A stretch of DNA of 64,000 bases from Amphritea sp. 1_MG-2023 (GCF_030547545.1 NZ_JAUOQE010000002.1:62001-126000); one strand, 5' to 3'; shown: positions 52,904-61,571, numbered from the stretch's first letter. The notes: generated from the sequence alone by a model not told the origin. Numbers and translations: made by a program.

Positions 52904-54232
52904 CTATTGAACCCCCAAGGCTTGCATCAGAAAGATCATGCCGCAGCCCGCTGTTAGCATCACCAGATTGTAAGGCAATTGATGGCGGATAATCTCACCA
53001 TCTGTGACGTTAAAGCGAGACTTCATAATAAAGTTAAGACCACTGAAGGTGCTGCCGGACATCGCTAATGAAGTGCCGAGCACATAGGCGACCGCCATTA
53101 GATTGGGGGTGACGGTAATATCCGCCAGCAAGCCGGCAAAAATAGCCACTAGCGCCAATTGATGAATGCCTAGATAGGCTAAGCCGACAATCATTAGCAG
53201 CACTAAAGAGGCGACACTCGCATCTGTTTGCGTAAACGGTAAGCTAATCAAACCTACTCCGATGCAGGCTTTAACCCCCGCGGCTAGCACCCCCGCACTC
53301 ATAAAGAGGCTGATTTCTGCACGGCTCTCTGATAATTTTTCGCTCACATGTAGCGAGACCCTCCGGCTGGTGGAACGGACATTAGACATTACAGTCATCA
53401 ACGCAATCGGCACGATAATCGACAGTAGCGATACTAGAAAGACCATCGGCAGTTGCGGCATCTGCCAACTGAGTAACAAAATCAACGTGATTAATACTAT
53501 CGGAAGTGCCAATGTTTCGGCCTTCAGAGGGTATCCGGAAAAACGTTGTAATGCGGTGGCGGTCCTAACGCGCGCTTCGATGATACTCAAGCTTAAACCG
53601 ATCACCGCTAGGGTAATGGCAAAGGGATACACTTGCGTTAAGTCAACGCCGGGTACCTGTTCTAGCACGAGTGGTAAAAGGCTTAGAAAAGGTGACCAGA
53701 GCACTGCCATACCGAACCCTCGGCTGAGCACCCATTGAGACAGCTGATCGATTCCCTGTTTCTGCTTAAGCTGATCCCCAACAATAATTACCGAGGAGAA
53801 GTTGGCTACTGAGGAGAAAAAGTGCATTCCCAGTAATGTCGTGATAAAGCTTCGTAGACCGGGCTTGCTTACTTCACTGCCTACCTGACTGGCCATGCCG
53901 ATGAAGCTGATGGACGTTAATAGCATAGCCAGTTTGAGGTGTTCACCAAACAGTGCTTGAGTCGATAGAGCAGCCCCCTGACTCCATGCGAGCACTGCGG
54001 CCGCGATGCCAATACTTAATAAGATAAGAATCTGTTTTCGTTGTTTCGGCTTCAGGCGTGGCATCTCGATTGTTATATAAAGCCAGCACAGGAGTGTTGC
54101 GAGGCCGGCCAGCCCCACTGGGAACGCAATAGTGAGTAGTGTCAGTAGGCACATTGTGAGCACGATACAGCCGGAAATTTTGGCACCGGGCCAGCTTTTG
54201 CTTAACGTGTGAGAAAGTGAATTAGACATCAT
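52904..54232 (-). CDS. Polytopic membrane protein, probable transporter of the ion-transporter type
   Basis: The 442-residue protein has 11-12 hydrophobic helices arranged as two halves, with segments LGMHFFSSVANFSSVIIVGD, GFGMAVLWSPFLSLLPLVLE and GTSLAMSGSTFSGLNFIMK. The pattern recalls ion-transporter/citrate-type permeases, but no substrate is assigned. It is divergent from the hpa catabolic operon, and the two share an upstream region with inverted repeats. It may take up an aromatic acid or pathway intermediate, which is inference. Two ATGs are adjacent; the second (54229) is spaced slightly better from AGGGT. Confidence 0.72.
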   Translation of the reverse strand: MMSNSLSHTLSKSWPGAKISGCIVLTMCLLTLLTIAFPVGLAGLATLLCWLYITIEMPRLKPKQRKQILILLSIGIAAAVLAWSQGAALSTQALFGEHLKLAMLLTSISFIGMASQVGSEVSKPGLRSFITTLLGMHFFSSVANFSSVIIVGDQLKQKQGIDQLSQWVLSRGFGMAVLWSPFLSLLPLVLEQVPGVDLTQVYPFAITLAVIGLSLSIIEARVRTATALQRFSGYPLKAETLALPIVLITLILLLSWQMPQLPMVFLVSLLSIIVPIALMTVMSNVRSTSRRVSLHVSEKLSESRAEISLFMSAGVLAAGVKACIGVGLISLPFTQTDASVASLVLLMIVGLAYLGIHQLALVAIFAGLLADITVTPNLMAVAYVLGTSLAMSGSTFSGLNFIMKSRFNVTDGEIIRHQLPYNLVMLTAGCGMIFLMQALGVQ

Positions 54233-54236
54233 TGTG

Positions 54237-54298
54237 ACCCTATGAGCAAAAAAAACTGGAAATTACTTAATATATTAATTATATTATTGGCATAGGGT
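54237..54298. promoter_or_regulatory. Inverted repeats in the hpa/transporter divergent region
   Basis: ACCCTATG (54237-54244) and CATAGGGT (54291-54298) are inverted, 46 bases apart. The perfect palindrome TTAATATATTAA lies at 54267-54278 between them, of the size bound by MarR-type repressors such as HpaR. No hpaR gene is in the window. Confidence 0.42.
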
Positions 54299-54383
54299 AA
54301 TCGCTACCTTTGAATAGGTAAATGGGCAAGCAGGTGTTTTGCTACGAAGATTGCACAAGACAATGCGAAGGTGAAAATCAGAT

Positions 54384-55187
54384 ATGCTAACAGAACAACA
54401 GATACAACTAGCGGCGGAAAAGCTTTATCAGGCAGAGAAGGACTGTACACAGATTCCTGCGTTGACGCTTGAACACCCCGAGATGACCATGGATGACGCG
54501 TATGCCATTCAGAAGACTTGGGTTGATCAGAAGATCGCCAACGGTGCCAAAGTTAAAGGCTATAAAATCGGGCTGACATCACGTGCCATGCAGATGGCTG
54601 TGAATATCAATCAGCCGGATTACGGCGTGTTATTGGATGATATGTTCTTCGCCGATGGTGCCGAGATTAAAGCGTCTGATTTCCCTGATCCACGTATCGA
54701 AGTCGAACTGGCGTTCGTCCTGAAAGATCGCTTGGAAGGGGATGATATCACCATCTTTGATGTCTTGAATGCCACGGACTATGTTATTCCATCGTTAGAA
54801 CTGATTGCGGCTCGTTGTCATCGTACTGACCCTGAAACCGGTTATACCCGTAAGGTGTACGACACGATCGCCGATAATGCGGCGAATGCCGGTATTGTGC
54901 TGGGTGGTCGGCCGATTAAACCGATGGATATCGATCTACGTTGGGCGGGTGCGCTGCTCTATCTGAACGGTCAGATTGAAGAGACCGGTCTTGCGGCGGG
55001 CGTCTTGGGTCATCCGGCTAACGGAATCTGCTGGGTGTGTAAACGTTTTGCCCCTCACGGTGTGGCGCTGGAACCCGGTCAAGTGATTCTGGCAGGCTCC
55101 TTTACCCGTCCGGTTGCGGTAAAAGCGGGTGACACTATTCATGCAGATTACGGTCCACTGGGTGGTATCTCTGTGAAATTCGTATAA
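54384..55187 (+). CDS. hpaH: 2-oxo-hept-4-ene-1,7-dioate hydratase
   Basis: The 267-residue protein belongs to the HpaH/MhpD hydratase family of the FAH superfamily: KVKGYKIGLTSRAMQMAVNI, NQPDYGVLLDDMFF, the metal-binding DPRIEVELAFVLKDRLEG and the C-terminal ILAGSFTRPVAVKAGDTIHA. It hydrates 2-oxohept-4-ene-1,7-dioate in homoprotocatechuate meta-cleavage. GCGAAGGTG lies upstream of the ATG. It heads the operon hpaH-I-G1-G2-E with short spacers. Confidence 0.93.
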   Translation: MLTEQQIQLAAEKLYQAEKDCTQIPALTLEHPEMTMDDAYAIQKTWVDQKIANGAKVKGYKIGLTSRAMQMAVNINQPDYGVLLDDMFFADGAEIKASDFPDPRIEVELAFVLKDRLEGDDITIFDVLNATDYVIPSLELIAARCHRTDPETGYTRKVYDTIADNAANAGIVLGGRPIKPMDIDLRWAGALLYLNGQIEETGLAAGVLGHPANGICWVCKRFAPHGVALEPGQVILAGSFTRPVAVKAGDTIHADYGPLGGISVKFV

Positions 55188-55200
55188 ATAAGAGGACGTT

Positions 55201-56019
55201 ATGGAACTTCCTGTTAATAAATTTAAGCAAGGCCTCAAAGGTGATAAGCCGATGTGGGGTTTGTGGCTCGGTCTACCCGATGTCAGTTGTGCAGAGATTG
55301 TCGCCGGTGCGGGGTTTGATTGGTTGCTGATCGATAGCGAACATGCACCGTTTGAACTGAGTTCAACGATGCATCATCTGCAGGCGATTGCGCCCTATGG
55401 TGTGCCAGCGATTGTTCGTCCTGAAGAGGGTCGCACGGCGCTGCTAAAACGGATTCTCGATATCGGCGCACAAACGGTCTTAGTGCCGATGTGTGATACC
55501 GCTGAACAGGCTCGTGAACTGGTTAAAGCGGTTAAATACCCACCGCAAGGTATCCGTGGCCTCGGTAGCTCATTAGCCCGTGCGGCTAACTGGAATCGAA
55601 TTCCAGGCTATCTGCAGAAAGCCAACGATGAAATCTGTCTTGTGGTACAGGCCGAAACGGTCACCGCGATGGAAAACCTAGCAGAAATCGCGGCAGTTGA
55701 TGGTGTTGACGCGGTCTTTATTGGCCCCTCTGATCTATCCGCATCAATGGGGCATATCGGCAACCCGGATCATCCTGAGGTGGTGGCGGCGATCGAGCAG
55801 GGTTTTGAGGTTATCAATGCGGCGGGCAAAGCTGCTGGGTTGCTCTGTATCAATCAGGCTAAAGCGCAGCACTATGTTGCCAAAGGTGCCAAGTTTGTCG
55901 GTATCGGTGTCGATACCCTGCTGCTGAGTAATGCAGCTAAACAGTTAGCTGAAAGTTTTAAAGCCGGTGACTCAACGTCTCAAGGGCAGGCTGAGTCTTC
56001 TCAGTCCAGCGGATATTAA
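55201..56019 (+). CDS. hpaI: 4-hydroxy-2-oxoheptane-1,7-dioate aldolase
   Basis: The 272-residue class II aldolase resembles HpaI: the catalytic region KPMWGLWLGLPDVSCAEIVA, FDWLLIDSEHAPFEL, VLVPMCDTAEQARELV, GIRGLGSSLARAANWNRIPG, metal-binding VVQAETVTAMENL and FIGPSDLSASMGH. It splits 4-hydroxy-2-oxoheptanedioate to pyruvate and succinate semialdehyde. The tail (last 20 residues, rich in Ser and Gln) is longer than usual and of low complexity. AGAGGACGTT precedes the ATG. Confidence 0.94.
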   Translation: MELPVNKFKQGLKGDKPMWGLWLGLPDVSCAEIVAGAGFDWLLIDSEHAPFELSSTMHHLQAIAPYGVPAIVRPEEGRTALLKRILDIGAQTVLVPMCDTAEQARELVKAVKYPPQGIRGLGSSLARAANWNRIPGYLQKANDEICLVVQAETVTAMENLAEIAAVDGVDAVFIGPSDLSASMGHIGNPDHPEVVAAIEQGFEVINAAGKAAGLLCINQAKAQHYVAKGAKFVGIGVDTLLLSNAAKQLAESFKAGDSTSQGQAESSQSSGY

Positions 56020-56035
56020 TTTTAGGTAGAGAGTT

Positions 56036-56677
56036 ATGAGTAATAATCCAATCGTTAAAGGTAAGTTGGTGTGTGTTGCGCTGAATGATTCAGAGCAGTT
56101 CAATGCCATGCAAGCAGAGTTCGCAGAAGCGCCGTATAAAGGCGCGCCAACACAGCCGGTTCTGTATTTTAAACCGCATAATACTTGGAGCACCGATGGT
56201 TCCGTGGTTGAGTGGGCTGACGGTGCTGAGAGCATGGTCGTCGGTGCCTCACTGGCGGTGGTTGTTGGTAAAGAGTGCTGCCGTGTTAGCGAAACAGAAG
56301 CACTGGACTATGTTGAAGGCTATACCCTAGTCCATGATTTTTCACTGGTTGAGCAAAACTATTACCGTCCCGATATCAAAGGTAAGTGCTTGGACACTTC
56401 TGCGCCGATTGGGGCTGAGGTCGTTGCCGTTGCAGACCCTCAAGCATTGACCGTGGTGACATCGGTGAATGGCACGGTGGTTAATGAAACCCCGGTTGCA
56501 CAGTTGGTACGCGGCGTGGCTGAACTGATCAGCACTATCTCTTATATCATGACGTTACAAGCCGGTGATGTGATTGCTGTCGGCTTCCCTGGGCAACGTG
56601 CTCCGGTAGCGAAAGGTGACAAGGTGAACTCGGTGATTGCCGGTGTCACAGAACTGAACAACACACTTGGCGAATAA
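56036..56677 (+). CDS. hpaG1: HpaG1: FAH-family subunit (decarboxylase/isomerase N-terminal half)
   Basis: The 213-residue product corresponds to the N-terminal half of the E. coli-type HpaG decarboxylase/isomerase: VLYFKPHNTWSTDGSVVEW, ASLAVVVGKECCRVSETEAL, DYVEGYTLVHDFSLVEQNYY and GDVIAVGFPGQRAPVAKGDK. In many bacteria HpaG is split into G1 and G2. It acts on 5-oxopent-3-ene-1,2,5-tricarboxylate, decarboxylating and isomerising it. Gene G2 follows after 14 bases. Confidence 0.9.
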   Translation: MSNNPIVKGKLVCVALNDSEQFNAMQAEFAEAPYKGAPTQPVLYFKPHNTWSTDGSVVEWADGAESMVVGASLAVVVGKECCRVSETEALDYVEGYTLVHDFSLVEQNYYRPDIKGKCLDTSAPIGAEVVAVADPQALTVVTSVNGTVVNETPVAQLVRGVAELISTISYIMTLQAGDVIAVGFPGQRAPVAKGDKVNSVIAGVTELNNTLGE

Positions 56678-56691
56678 GGGGATCATTCGAA

Positions 56692-57477
56692 ATGAAACAC
56701 GCACGCGTACTTTTTAATGGCTCCGAGCTGGATGTAACGGTTGAAGATTCTTTTGCTGAAACGGGCCTGCTGAAATCAAAAGTTGATGGTCAGTTGATCA
56801 ATGAAGCTGATGTGACTTGGCTGTCACCGATTAAAGAGCCAGGCACTATTTTTGCCTTGGGTCTTAACTATGCGGATCACGCCGCCGAGTTGGCCTTCGA
56901 GCCACCGAAGGAGCCATTGGTGTTCCTGAAGGGGGCCAACACGCTGACCGGCCATAAGCAAAACGCTTACCGTCCCGACAATATCGAGTTCCAACACTAT
57001 GAGTGTGAGCTGGTGGCAGTGATCGGTAAAGAGGGCAAGAATATCGCCCGTGAAGATGCGATGGATTACATTGCCGGTTATACCGTGTGTAATGATTTCG
57101 CCATCCGTGATTATTTGGAAAACTACTACCGTCCTAATCTGCGAGTTAAGAGCCGCGATTCACTTTGCCCAATCGGTCCATGGTTGATTGACAAAGATGA
57201 CGTAGGCGATATCAGCAACCTGAAACTGACCACTCATGTGAATGGTGAGTTGACGCAGGAAGGCACCACCGCCGATATCATTTTTGATGTACCTTTTTTG
57301 GTGGAATACCTGAGTAAGATTATGACCCTGAAACCCGGTGATATGATTGCCACCGGTACGCCAAAAGGTCTGAAAGATATGCAGCCAGGTGACACAGTGG
57401 TGTGTGAAATTGAGAAGGTAGGGGCGTTGGTAACGAATATCGTATCCGAGCAAACATTCTACGGCGACAAGTATTGA
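56692..57477 (+). CDS. hpaG2: HpaG2: 5-oxopent-3-ene-1,2,5-tricarboxylate decarboxylase/isomerase subunit
   Basis: The 261-residue FAH-family protein carries FALGLNYADHAAELAFEPPK, the metal ligands in the EFQHYECELVAVIGKEGK segment, DYIAGYTVCNDFAIRDYLEN, SRDSLCPIGPWLIDKDDVGD and MTLKPGDMIATGTPKGL. It is the more complete, metal-binding half of the HpaG pair. Shine-Dalgarno AAGGGG precedes the ATG. It ends three bases after a GTG-like alternative start of hpaE, so spacing to the preferred hpaE start is 11 bases. Confidence 0.93.
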   Translation: MKHARVLFNGSELDVTVEDSFAETGLLKSKVDGQLINEADVTWLSPIKEPGTIFALGLNYADHAAELAFEPPKEPLVFLKGANTLTGHKQNAYRPDNIEFQHYECELVAVIGKEGKNIAREDAMDYIAGYTVCNDFAIRDYLENYYRPNLRVKSRDSLCPIGPWLIDKDDVGDISNLKLTTHVNGELTQEGTTADIIFDVPFLVEYLSKIMTLKPGDMIATGTPKGLKDMQPGDTVVCEIEKVGALVTNIVSEQTFYGDKY

Positions 57478-57488
57478 GGGATAGATTG

Positions 57489-59009
57489 ATGAGTGCACAA
57501 TTACAAGAGAATATCGCTAAGGCCGAAGGTTATTTAGCACGTTTTAAAGACAACACGCTGGGTCATTTCATCAACGGTGAATGGACGCTGGGTAGCGGTG
57601 AAACCTTCGATAACACCACACCGTTTGATCAAAGCTATCTGGGTAAAGTGGCAGCGGCGTCTGAAGATGATGTGAATGCGGCTTGTGAAGCGGCGGCAGC
57701 GGCAGCGGCGAGTTGGGCGGCCACACCGGGGGCAGAGCGTCGTAAAATCCTACACCGTCTGGGTGATGAGCTAGAAAAACGCGCAGAAGAGATCGCCATG
57801 GTTGAAGCAATGGATTGTGGTCAGGCGCTGCGTTTCATGCGTCAGGCAGCGGTTCGTGGTGCGGCTAACTTTCGTTTCTTCGCTGATCAAGCTCCTGAAG
57901 CACGTAACGGTTTGTCTTTGCATCAAGCAGAACACACTAACTTCACCGTGCGTAGCCCGATCGGTCCTGTGGCGGTGATTACGCCGTGGAACACGCCGTT
58001 CATGCTGTCGACTTGGAAAATCGCGCCAGCACTGGCATCCGGATGTACTGTGGTACATAAACCAGCAGAACTGAGCCCGCTGACCGCTTCTATCTTGGCA
58101 GAATGTGCCGATGCTGCCGGTTTACCGAAAGGCGTTTGGAACATGGTTAACGGTTTTGGCACCGTGGCGGGTAAAGCGCTAACACAACATCCGGCCATTA
58201 AAGCAGTGGCGTTGGTCGGTGATTCTGCGACGGGTAAGCTGATTCAGGCGCAAACGGCACAAACCTTGAAGCGTTTACACCTTGAGCTGGGTGGCAAAAA
58301 CCCAGTGATCGTGTTTGATGATGCGGACTTTGAACGTGCCCTCGATGCGACTGTTTTCATGATCTACAGCCTCAATGGTCAGCGTTGCACCAGCTCTAGC
58401 CGTCTATTGATTCAGAGTGGTATCAAGGATAAATTCTTAGCGGCCCTGAAAGAGCGGGTTGCTAACATCAAAGTCGGCCATCCTCTCGACCCTGAAACGG
58501 AAGTCGGCCCGCTGGTACATACCGGTCACTATGAAAAAGTGACTAGCTACTTTGAAATTGCTAAGCAGGATGGTGCCACTATTGCCGTTGGTGGTAAATC
58601 ACTGCGCGATGAGATGGGCCCGGGTAACTTCGTCACCCCAACCCTGTTTGTCGATGCGAAAAACACCATGCGTATCGCTCAGGAAGAGATCTTTGGTCCT
58701 GTGTTGACTGCTATCGAATTCGACACCGAGGAAGAAGCGATTCAACTGGCCAACGAAACGGTTTACGGTCTGGCTGGTTATATTTGGACTAGCAATACCG
58801 GTCGTGCCATGCGTATGGCTCACTCGGTTGAAGCGGGTATGCTGTGGGTTAACTCGGAAAACAACCGTAACCTGCCATCACCTTTCGGTGGTGTGAAAAT
58901 GTCCGGTATCGGCCGTGACGGTGGTGATTGGAGCTTTGATTTCTATATGGAAACCAAAAACGTCTGTATCGCTCATGACACCCATAAGGTGCCTGTACTC
59001 GGTCGCTAA
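57489..59009 (+). CDS. hpaE: 5-carboxymethyl-2-hydroxymuconate-semialdehyde dehydrogenase
   Basis: The product (about 506 residues) is an NAD-dependent aldehyde dehydrogenase with GPVAVITPWNTPFMLSTWKI, the catalytic base Glu in LHLELGGKNPVIVFDD, and the nucleophile Cys300 in NGQRCTSSSR. It oxidises 5-carboxymethyl-2-hydroxymuconate semialdehyde. GAGGGATAGATTG before ATG 57489 supports this start over 57474. In E. coli the next gene would be hpaD; here a hairpin (59001-59019) and a terminator (59042) follow instead. Confidence 0.94.
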   Translation: MSAQLQENIAKAEGYLARFKDNTLGHFINGEWTLGSGETFDNTTPFDQSYLGKVAAASEDDVNAACEAAAAAAASWAATPGAERRKILHRLGDELEKRAEEIAMVEAMDCGQALRFMRQAAVRGAANFRFFADQAPEARNGLSLHQAEHTNFTVRSPIGPVAVITPWNTPFMLSTWKIAPALASGCTVVHKPAELSPLTASILAECADAAGLPKGVWNMVNGFGTVAGKALTQHPAIKAVALVGDSATGKLIQAQTAQTLKRLHLELGGKNPVIVFDDADFERALDATVFMIYSLNGQRCTSSSRLLIQSGIKDKFLAALKERVANIKVGHPLDPETEVGPLVHTGHYEKVTSYFEIAKQDGATIAVGGKSLRDEMGPGNFVTPTLFVDAKNTMRIAQEEIFGPVLTAIEFDTEEEAIQLANETVYGLAGYIWTSNTGRAMRMAHSVEAGMLWVNSENNRNLPSPFGGVKMSGIGRDGGDWSFDFYMETKNVCIAHDTHKVPVLGR

Positions 59010-59041
59010 TTAAGCGACCGATTGACGCATCTGATATCGAC

Positions 59042-59075
59042 AGCTGGCTGAGATACTCTCTTTGCCAGCTTTTTC
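59042..59075 (+). terminator. Terminator after hpaE
   Basis: AGCTGGC (59042-59048) and GCCAGCT (59064-59070) form a 7-base stem followed by TTTT. A second hairpin, GGTCGC-taattaa-GCGACC, lies at 59001-59019, on the hpaE stop codon. Together they uncouple hpaF from the upstream operon. Confidence 0.75.
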
Positions 59076-59152
59076 CGTCTTTAGGTAGCATGATGCTGGG
59101 TGATTTTGAACCTAGTGTGAAGCAAAAGCGGACACATTAATCGGAGTAAGTT

Positions 59153-59542
59153 ATGCCTCATTTCATTATGGAATATTCAGCCAACCTAGACGATGATCTA
59201 GATATTCCAGCCCTGTTTGAAAAGCTCAATGAAACCGCCATCGCCACCGGCGTCTTCCCTATCGGTGGTATTCGCACACGGGCTGTTCGTTGCGAACATT
59301 TTCGCGTAGGCGAAGGTGACCCAGATAACACTTTTGTGCACCTTACCGCGAAAGTGGGTTCGGGTCGTACCCCTGAAGTCCTCAAAGCCGCCTCAGACGC
59401 TATCTTTGAAACCTTTAGTGTCAGCCTAAAACCGGTTTTTGATCGTCGCTGGATGAGCGTTGGTTTTGAAATGATTGAGCTACACCCCGAGCGCAACTAT
59501 CGGATGAACAACATCCATAAAAAACTGGCTGATAACGCTTAA
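59153..59542 (+). CDS. hpaF: 5-carboxymethyl-2-hydroxymuconate delta-isomerase
   Basis: The 129-residue protein starts Met-Pro-His-Phe-Ile-Met-Glu-Tyr; after Met removal Pro1 is the catalytic base of this tautomerase-superfamily enzyme. FPIGGIRTRAVRCEHFRVGE and VHLTAKVGSGRTPEVLKAAS are typical of HpaF/CHMI. It converts 5-carboxymethyl-2-hydroxymuconate to its oxo tautomer between the HpaE and HpaG steps. It is transcribed separately, since a terminator lies between hpaE and hpaF; AATCGGAGTAAG lies before the ATG. Confidence 0.93.
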   Translation: MPHFIMEYSANLDDDLDIPALFEKLNETAIATGVFPIGGIRTRAVRCEHFRVGEGDPDNTFVHLTAKVGSGRTPEVLKAASDAIFETFSVSLKPVFDRRWMSVGFEMIELHPERNYRMNNIHKKLADNA

Positions 59543-59580
59543 ACGGACCCTGTCAAAGTGACATCAGCTCGGTTTGCCGG

Positions 59581-59632
59581 ACAACCTTTTATCGTCTGAG
59601 ATGTTTGATCTGATAAAAGGTTGTGTCTTTTT
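59581..59632. terminator. Bidirectional terminator between hpaF and the EamA gene
   Basis: ACAACCTTTTATC and GATAAAAGGTTGT form a perfect 13-base stem with an 18-base loop, followed by GTCTTTTT on the plus strand and serving the convergent EamA gene on the minus strand. Confidence 0.85.
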
Positions 59633-59696
59633 GATAGTGTAGCTGTATGTATATGAGTCTTGTTAATAATGGCTTAGGAGTCGTGGTCAATTAACC

Positions 59697-60569
59697 TTAA
59701 GCGGTTTTTGCTTGTTGTATTCGTTGATTGAATTTATCGTTTACCACCAAGGCTAACAAGATGATGCCGCCACCGATAGATAAGCGCAAAATATCTGCAT
59801 CGCGGTTCCAGAAAAGGACGTTAACTAAGATTCCGGCAGGGATGAGTAAATTGTTGGCGACCGCTAATGTGCCAACACTCACCTGCGTTGCGCCTTTATT
59901 CCAGGCGAAATAACCCAAGCCTGATGCTACAACACCCAAATAGGTCAAAATTGACCACTGAAGTGTGGTGGTGGGGAGTTTCTCGGGGTTGCCTAGCATC
60001 AGGTAGCAAGGGATAACGACGGCCAAAGCCCCCATAAAAAACCAACCAAATACTGTGCGCTGAGGTAGGTCTGGACGCTCTTTGGCAATGATACGCTTGT
60101 ACGCCACTTGTCCTGATGCAAAGCAGAGATTAGCCCCTTGAACAATCAATAGGCCTGTTAAGAAGCCTTCATCAATACCCTGATAACGGATGGTAATCGC
60201 ACCGACCACTGCGAGTAATGCGCTGATGACAAAGCCAATATTAAGCCGTCGATCCAGTAAATCATTTAGCAGGGTGATGTAAATGGGCGTCATGACTGTA
60301 AATAATAAGACTTCGGGTACTGATAGATAGAGAAAGGACTGATAATAAAAGCCATACATAATGCCCAGTTGGAACGCGCCACATACCATCAGTTGTAAGG
60401 CCATTTTAGGCTTGATTTGACGTAGCTTTAAAAACGGCAAGAAAATGATGGTAGCGAGTGCGACGCGCATCAATACAGAAAACCAAGCATCGACTTGTCC
60501 TGCAAGATAAACACCGATCAAGCTGAAAGAAAACGCCCACAAAAAGGTGACGGCAATAAGCATTGGCAT
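59697..60569 (-). CDS. EamA/DMT-family transporter
   Basis: The 290-residue protein has ten predicted helices in two EamA repeats: WAFSFSLIGVYLAGQVDAWF, LPFLKLRQIKPKMALQLM, YQSFLYLSVPEVLLFTVMTP, GLLIVQGANLCFASGQVAYK and SILTYLGVVASGLGYFAWNK, the last being a conserved second-repeat motif. It belongs to the carboxylate/amino acid/amine-type exporters; the substrate is unknown. It is divergent from the riboswitch-controlled ribH2, so a riboflavin-related role is conceivable but not shown. It is distinct from the EamA gene at 46 kb. Confidence 0.87.
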   Translation of the reverse strand: MPMLIAVTFLWAFSFSLIGVYLAGQVDAWFSVLMRVALATIIFLPFLKLRQIKPKMALQLMVCGAFQLGIMYGFYYQSFLYLSVPEVLLFTVMTPIYITLLNDLLDRRLNIGFVISALLAVVGAITIRYQGIDEGFLTGLLIVQGANLCFASGQVAYKRIIAKERPDLPQRTVFGWFFMGALAVVIPCYLMLGNPEKLPTTTLQWSILTYLGVVASGLGYFAWNKGATQVSVGTLAVANNLLIPAGILVNVLFWNRDADILRLSIGGGIILLALVVNDKFNQRIQQAKTA

Positions 60570-60772
60570 GACAATCAGTTCCGCATAGATAAAGTGGCGC
60601 TCAGTTTAACGATTTCTCCAATTTGGGTAAATCTGTTTACTTAAATAATTCGCAAAGGTGACAGAAGGTTATTTATTGATCGCTTCTTTGTTGAAAGCTA
60701 ATCCTGTATATCTTCGGTATTAAGATATAGTGCTGTCCTTGTTTATTTTCTTAGCCAATGTTAACTGTGGCT

Positions 60773-60802
60773 TTGACATGACGCGATAAAAACACGTATA
60801 TT
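60773..60802 (+). promoter_or_regulatory. Promoter upstream of the FMN riboswitch
   Basis: TTGACA (60773-60778) and TATATT (60797-60802) are separated by 18 bases. Transcription would begin near 60809, about 20 bases before the aptamer. Confidence 0.7.
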
Positions 60803-60827
60803 TGCTGCCGTCGAATTGTTTCGATTT

Positions 60828-60972
60828 CGTTCTCGGGGCGGGGTGAAACTCCCCACCGGCGGTAAAGAATTATTTCTAAGCCCGCGAGCGCCTTTAAGAT
60901 TGTTCTTTTAGGGTCAGCAGATCTGGTGTGACTCCAGAGCCGACGGTGATAGTCCGGATGATAGGGAACGTG
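60828..60972 (+). ncRNA. FMN riboswitch (RFN element)
   Basis: The sequence shows the conserved RFN blocks in order: TTCTCGGGGC, GGGTGAAACTCCCCACCGGC, GGTAAAG, AGCCCGCGAGCGC, then CAGATCTGGTGTGACTCCAG, AGCCGACGGTGATAGTCCGG and ATGATAGGGAACG. It is an FMN-binding aptamer that shuts down expression at high FMN. No T-run terminator follows; instead CTGATTC (61052-61058) can pair with GAATCAG overlapping the ribH2 start codon (61085-61091), pointing to control of translation initiation. Confidence 0.95.
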
Positions 60973-61082
60973 TCAGATAAAATATCCAACTGAGCCGCTT
61001 ATTAGTGGCTTAGCTGACGTGCTATAAGCAGTATTTTCCTGTCCGTTCGCCCTGATTCTCCTTTTATTTATGGGTTTTTACA

Positions 61083-61571
61083 ATGAATCAGAGCTCAACG
61101 AATTTCACTATTGCAAAACAACGAATTGCTTTTCTACATGCGACTTGGCATGAAGAGATCGTTCTCAATTGCTTGAATGGATTTAAACAAGAGTTAACTA
61201 CGCGCGGTTATGATGCATCGCTGATTGAGGTGATTGCAGTACCCGGTGCTTTTGAAATTCCATTACAAGCGAAACTGCTGGCAAAAAGTGGTCAATATGC
61301 CGCCATTGCATGCAGTGGGTTGGTGGTTGATGGTGGTATTTATCGCCATGACTTTGTGGCACAAGCTGTCTGCAGCGGCTTAATGCAAGTTCAATTAGAA
61401 ACAGAGGTGCCGGTTTTAACCGCGGTACTCACGCCCCATCACTTTCATGAACATGATGAACATAAAGATTATTTCTCGCGTCATTTTATAAAGAAGGGTG
61501 TTGAGCTAGCACATGCGTGTGATCAGGCGATTCAGTTAACCGCAAACGCGAAGAAAGCATTAGTCAGTTAA
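61083..61571 (+). CDS. ribH2: 6,7-dimethyl-8-ribityllumazine synthase, type II (RibH2)
   Basis: The 162-residue enzyme joins 3,4-dihydroxybutanone phosphate with the pyrimidinedione to form the riboflavin precursor. Segments RIAFLHATWHEEIVLNCLNG, EVIAVPGAFEIPLQAKLLAK, VVDGGIYRHDFVAQAVCSGL (with catalytic His) and LTAVLTPHHFHEHDEHKDYF match the RibH2 type known from Brucella and rhizobia, which forms decamers, rather than the icosahedral RibH1/RibE type. The FMN riboswitch directly upstream confirms the pathway. No ribB, ribD or ribE lies nearby, so it is a stand-alone regulon member. Confidence 0.93.
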   Translation: MNQSSTNFTIAKQRIAFLHATWHEEIVLNCLNGFKQELTTRGYDASLIEVIAVPGAFEIPLQAKLLAKSGQYAAIACSGLVVDGGIYRHDFVAQAVCSGLMQVQLETEVPVLTAVLTPHHFHEHDEHKDYFSRHFIKKGVELAHACDQAIQLTANAKKALVS

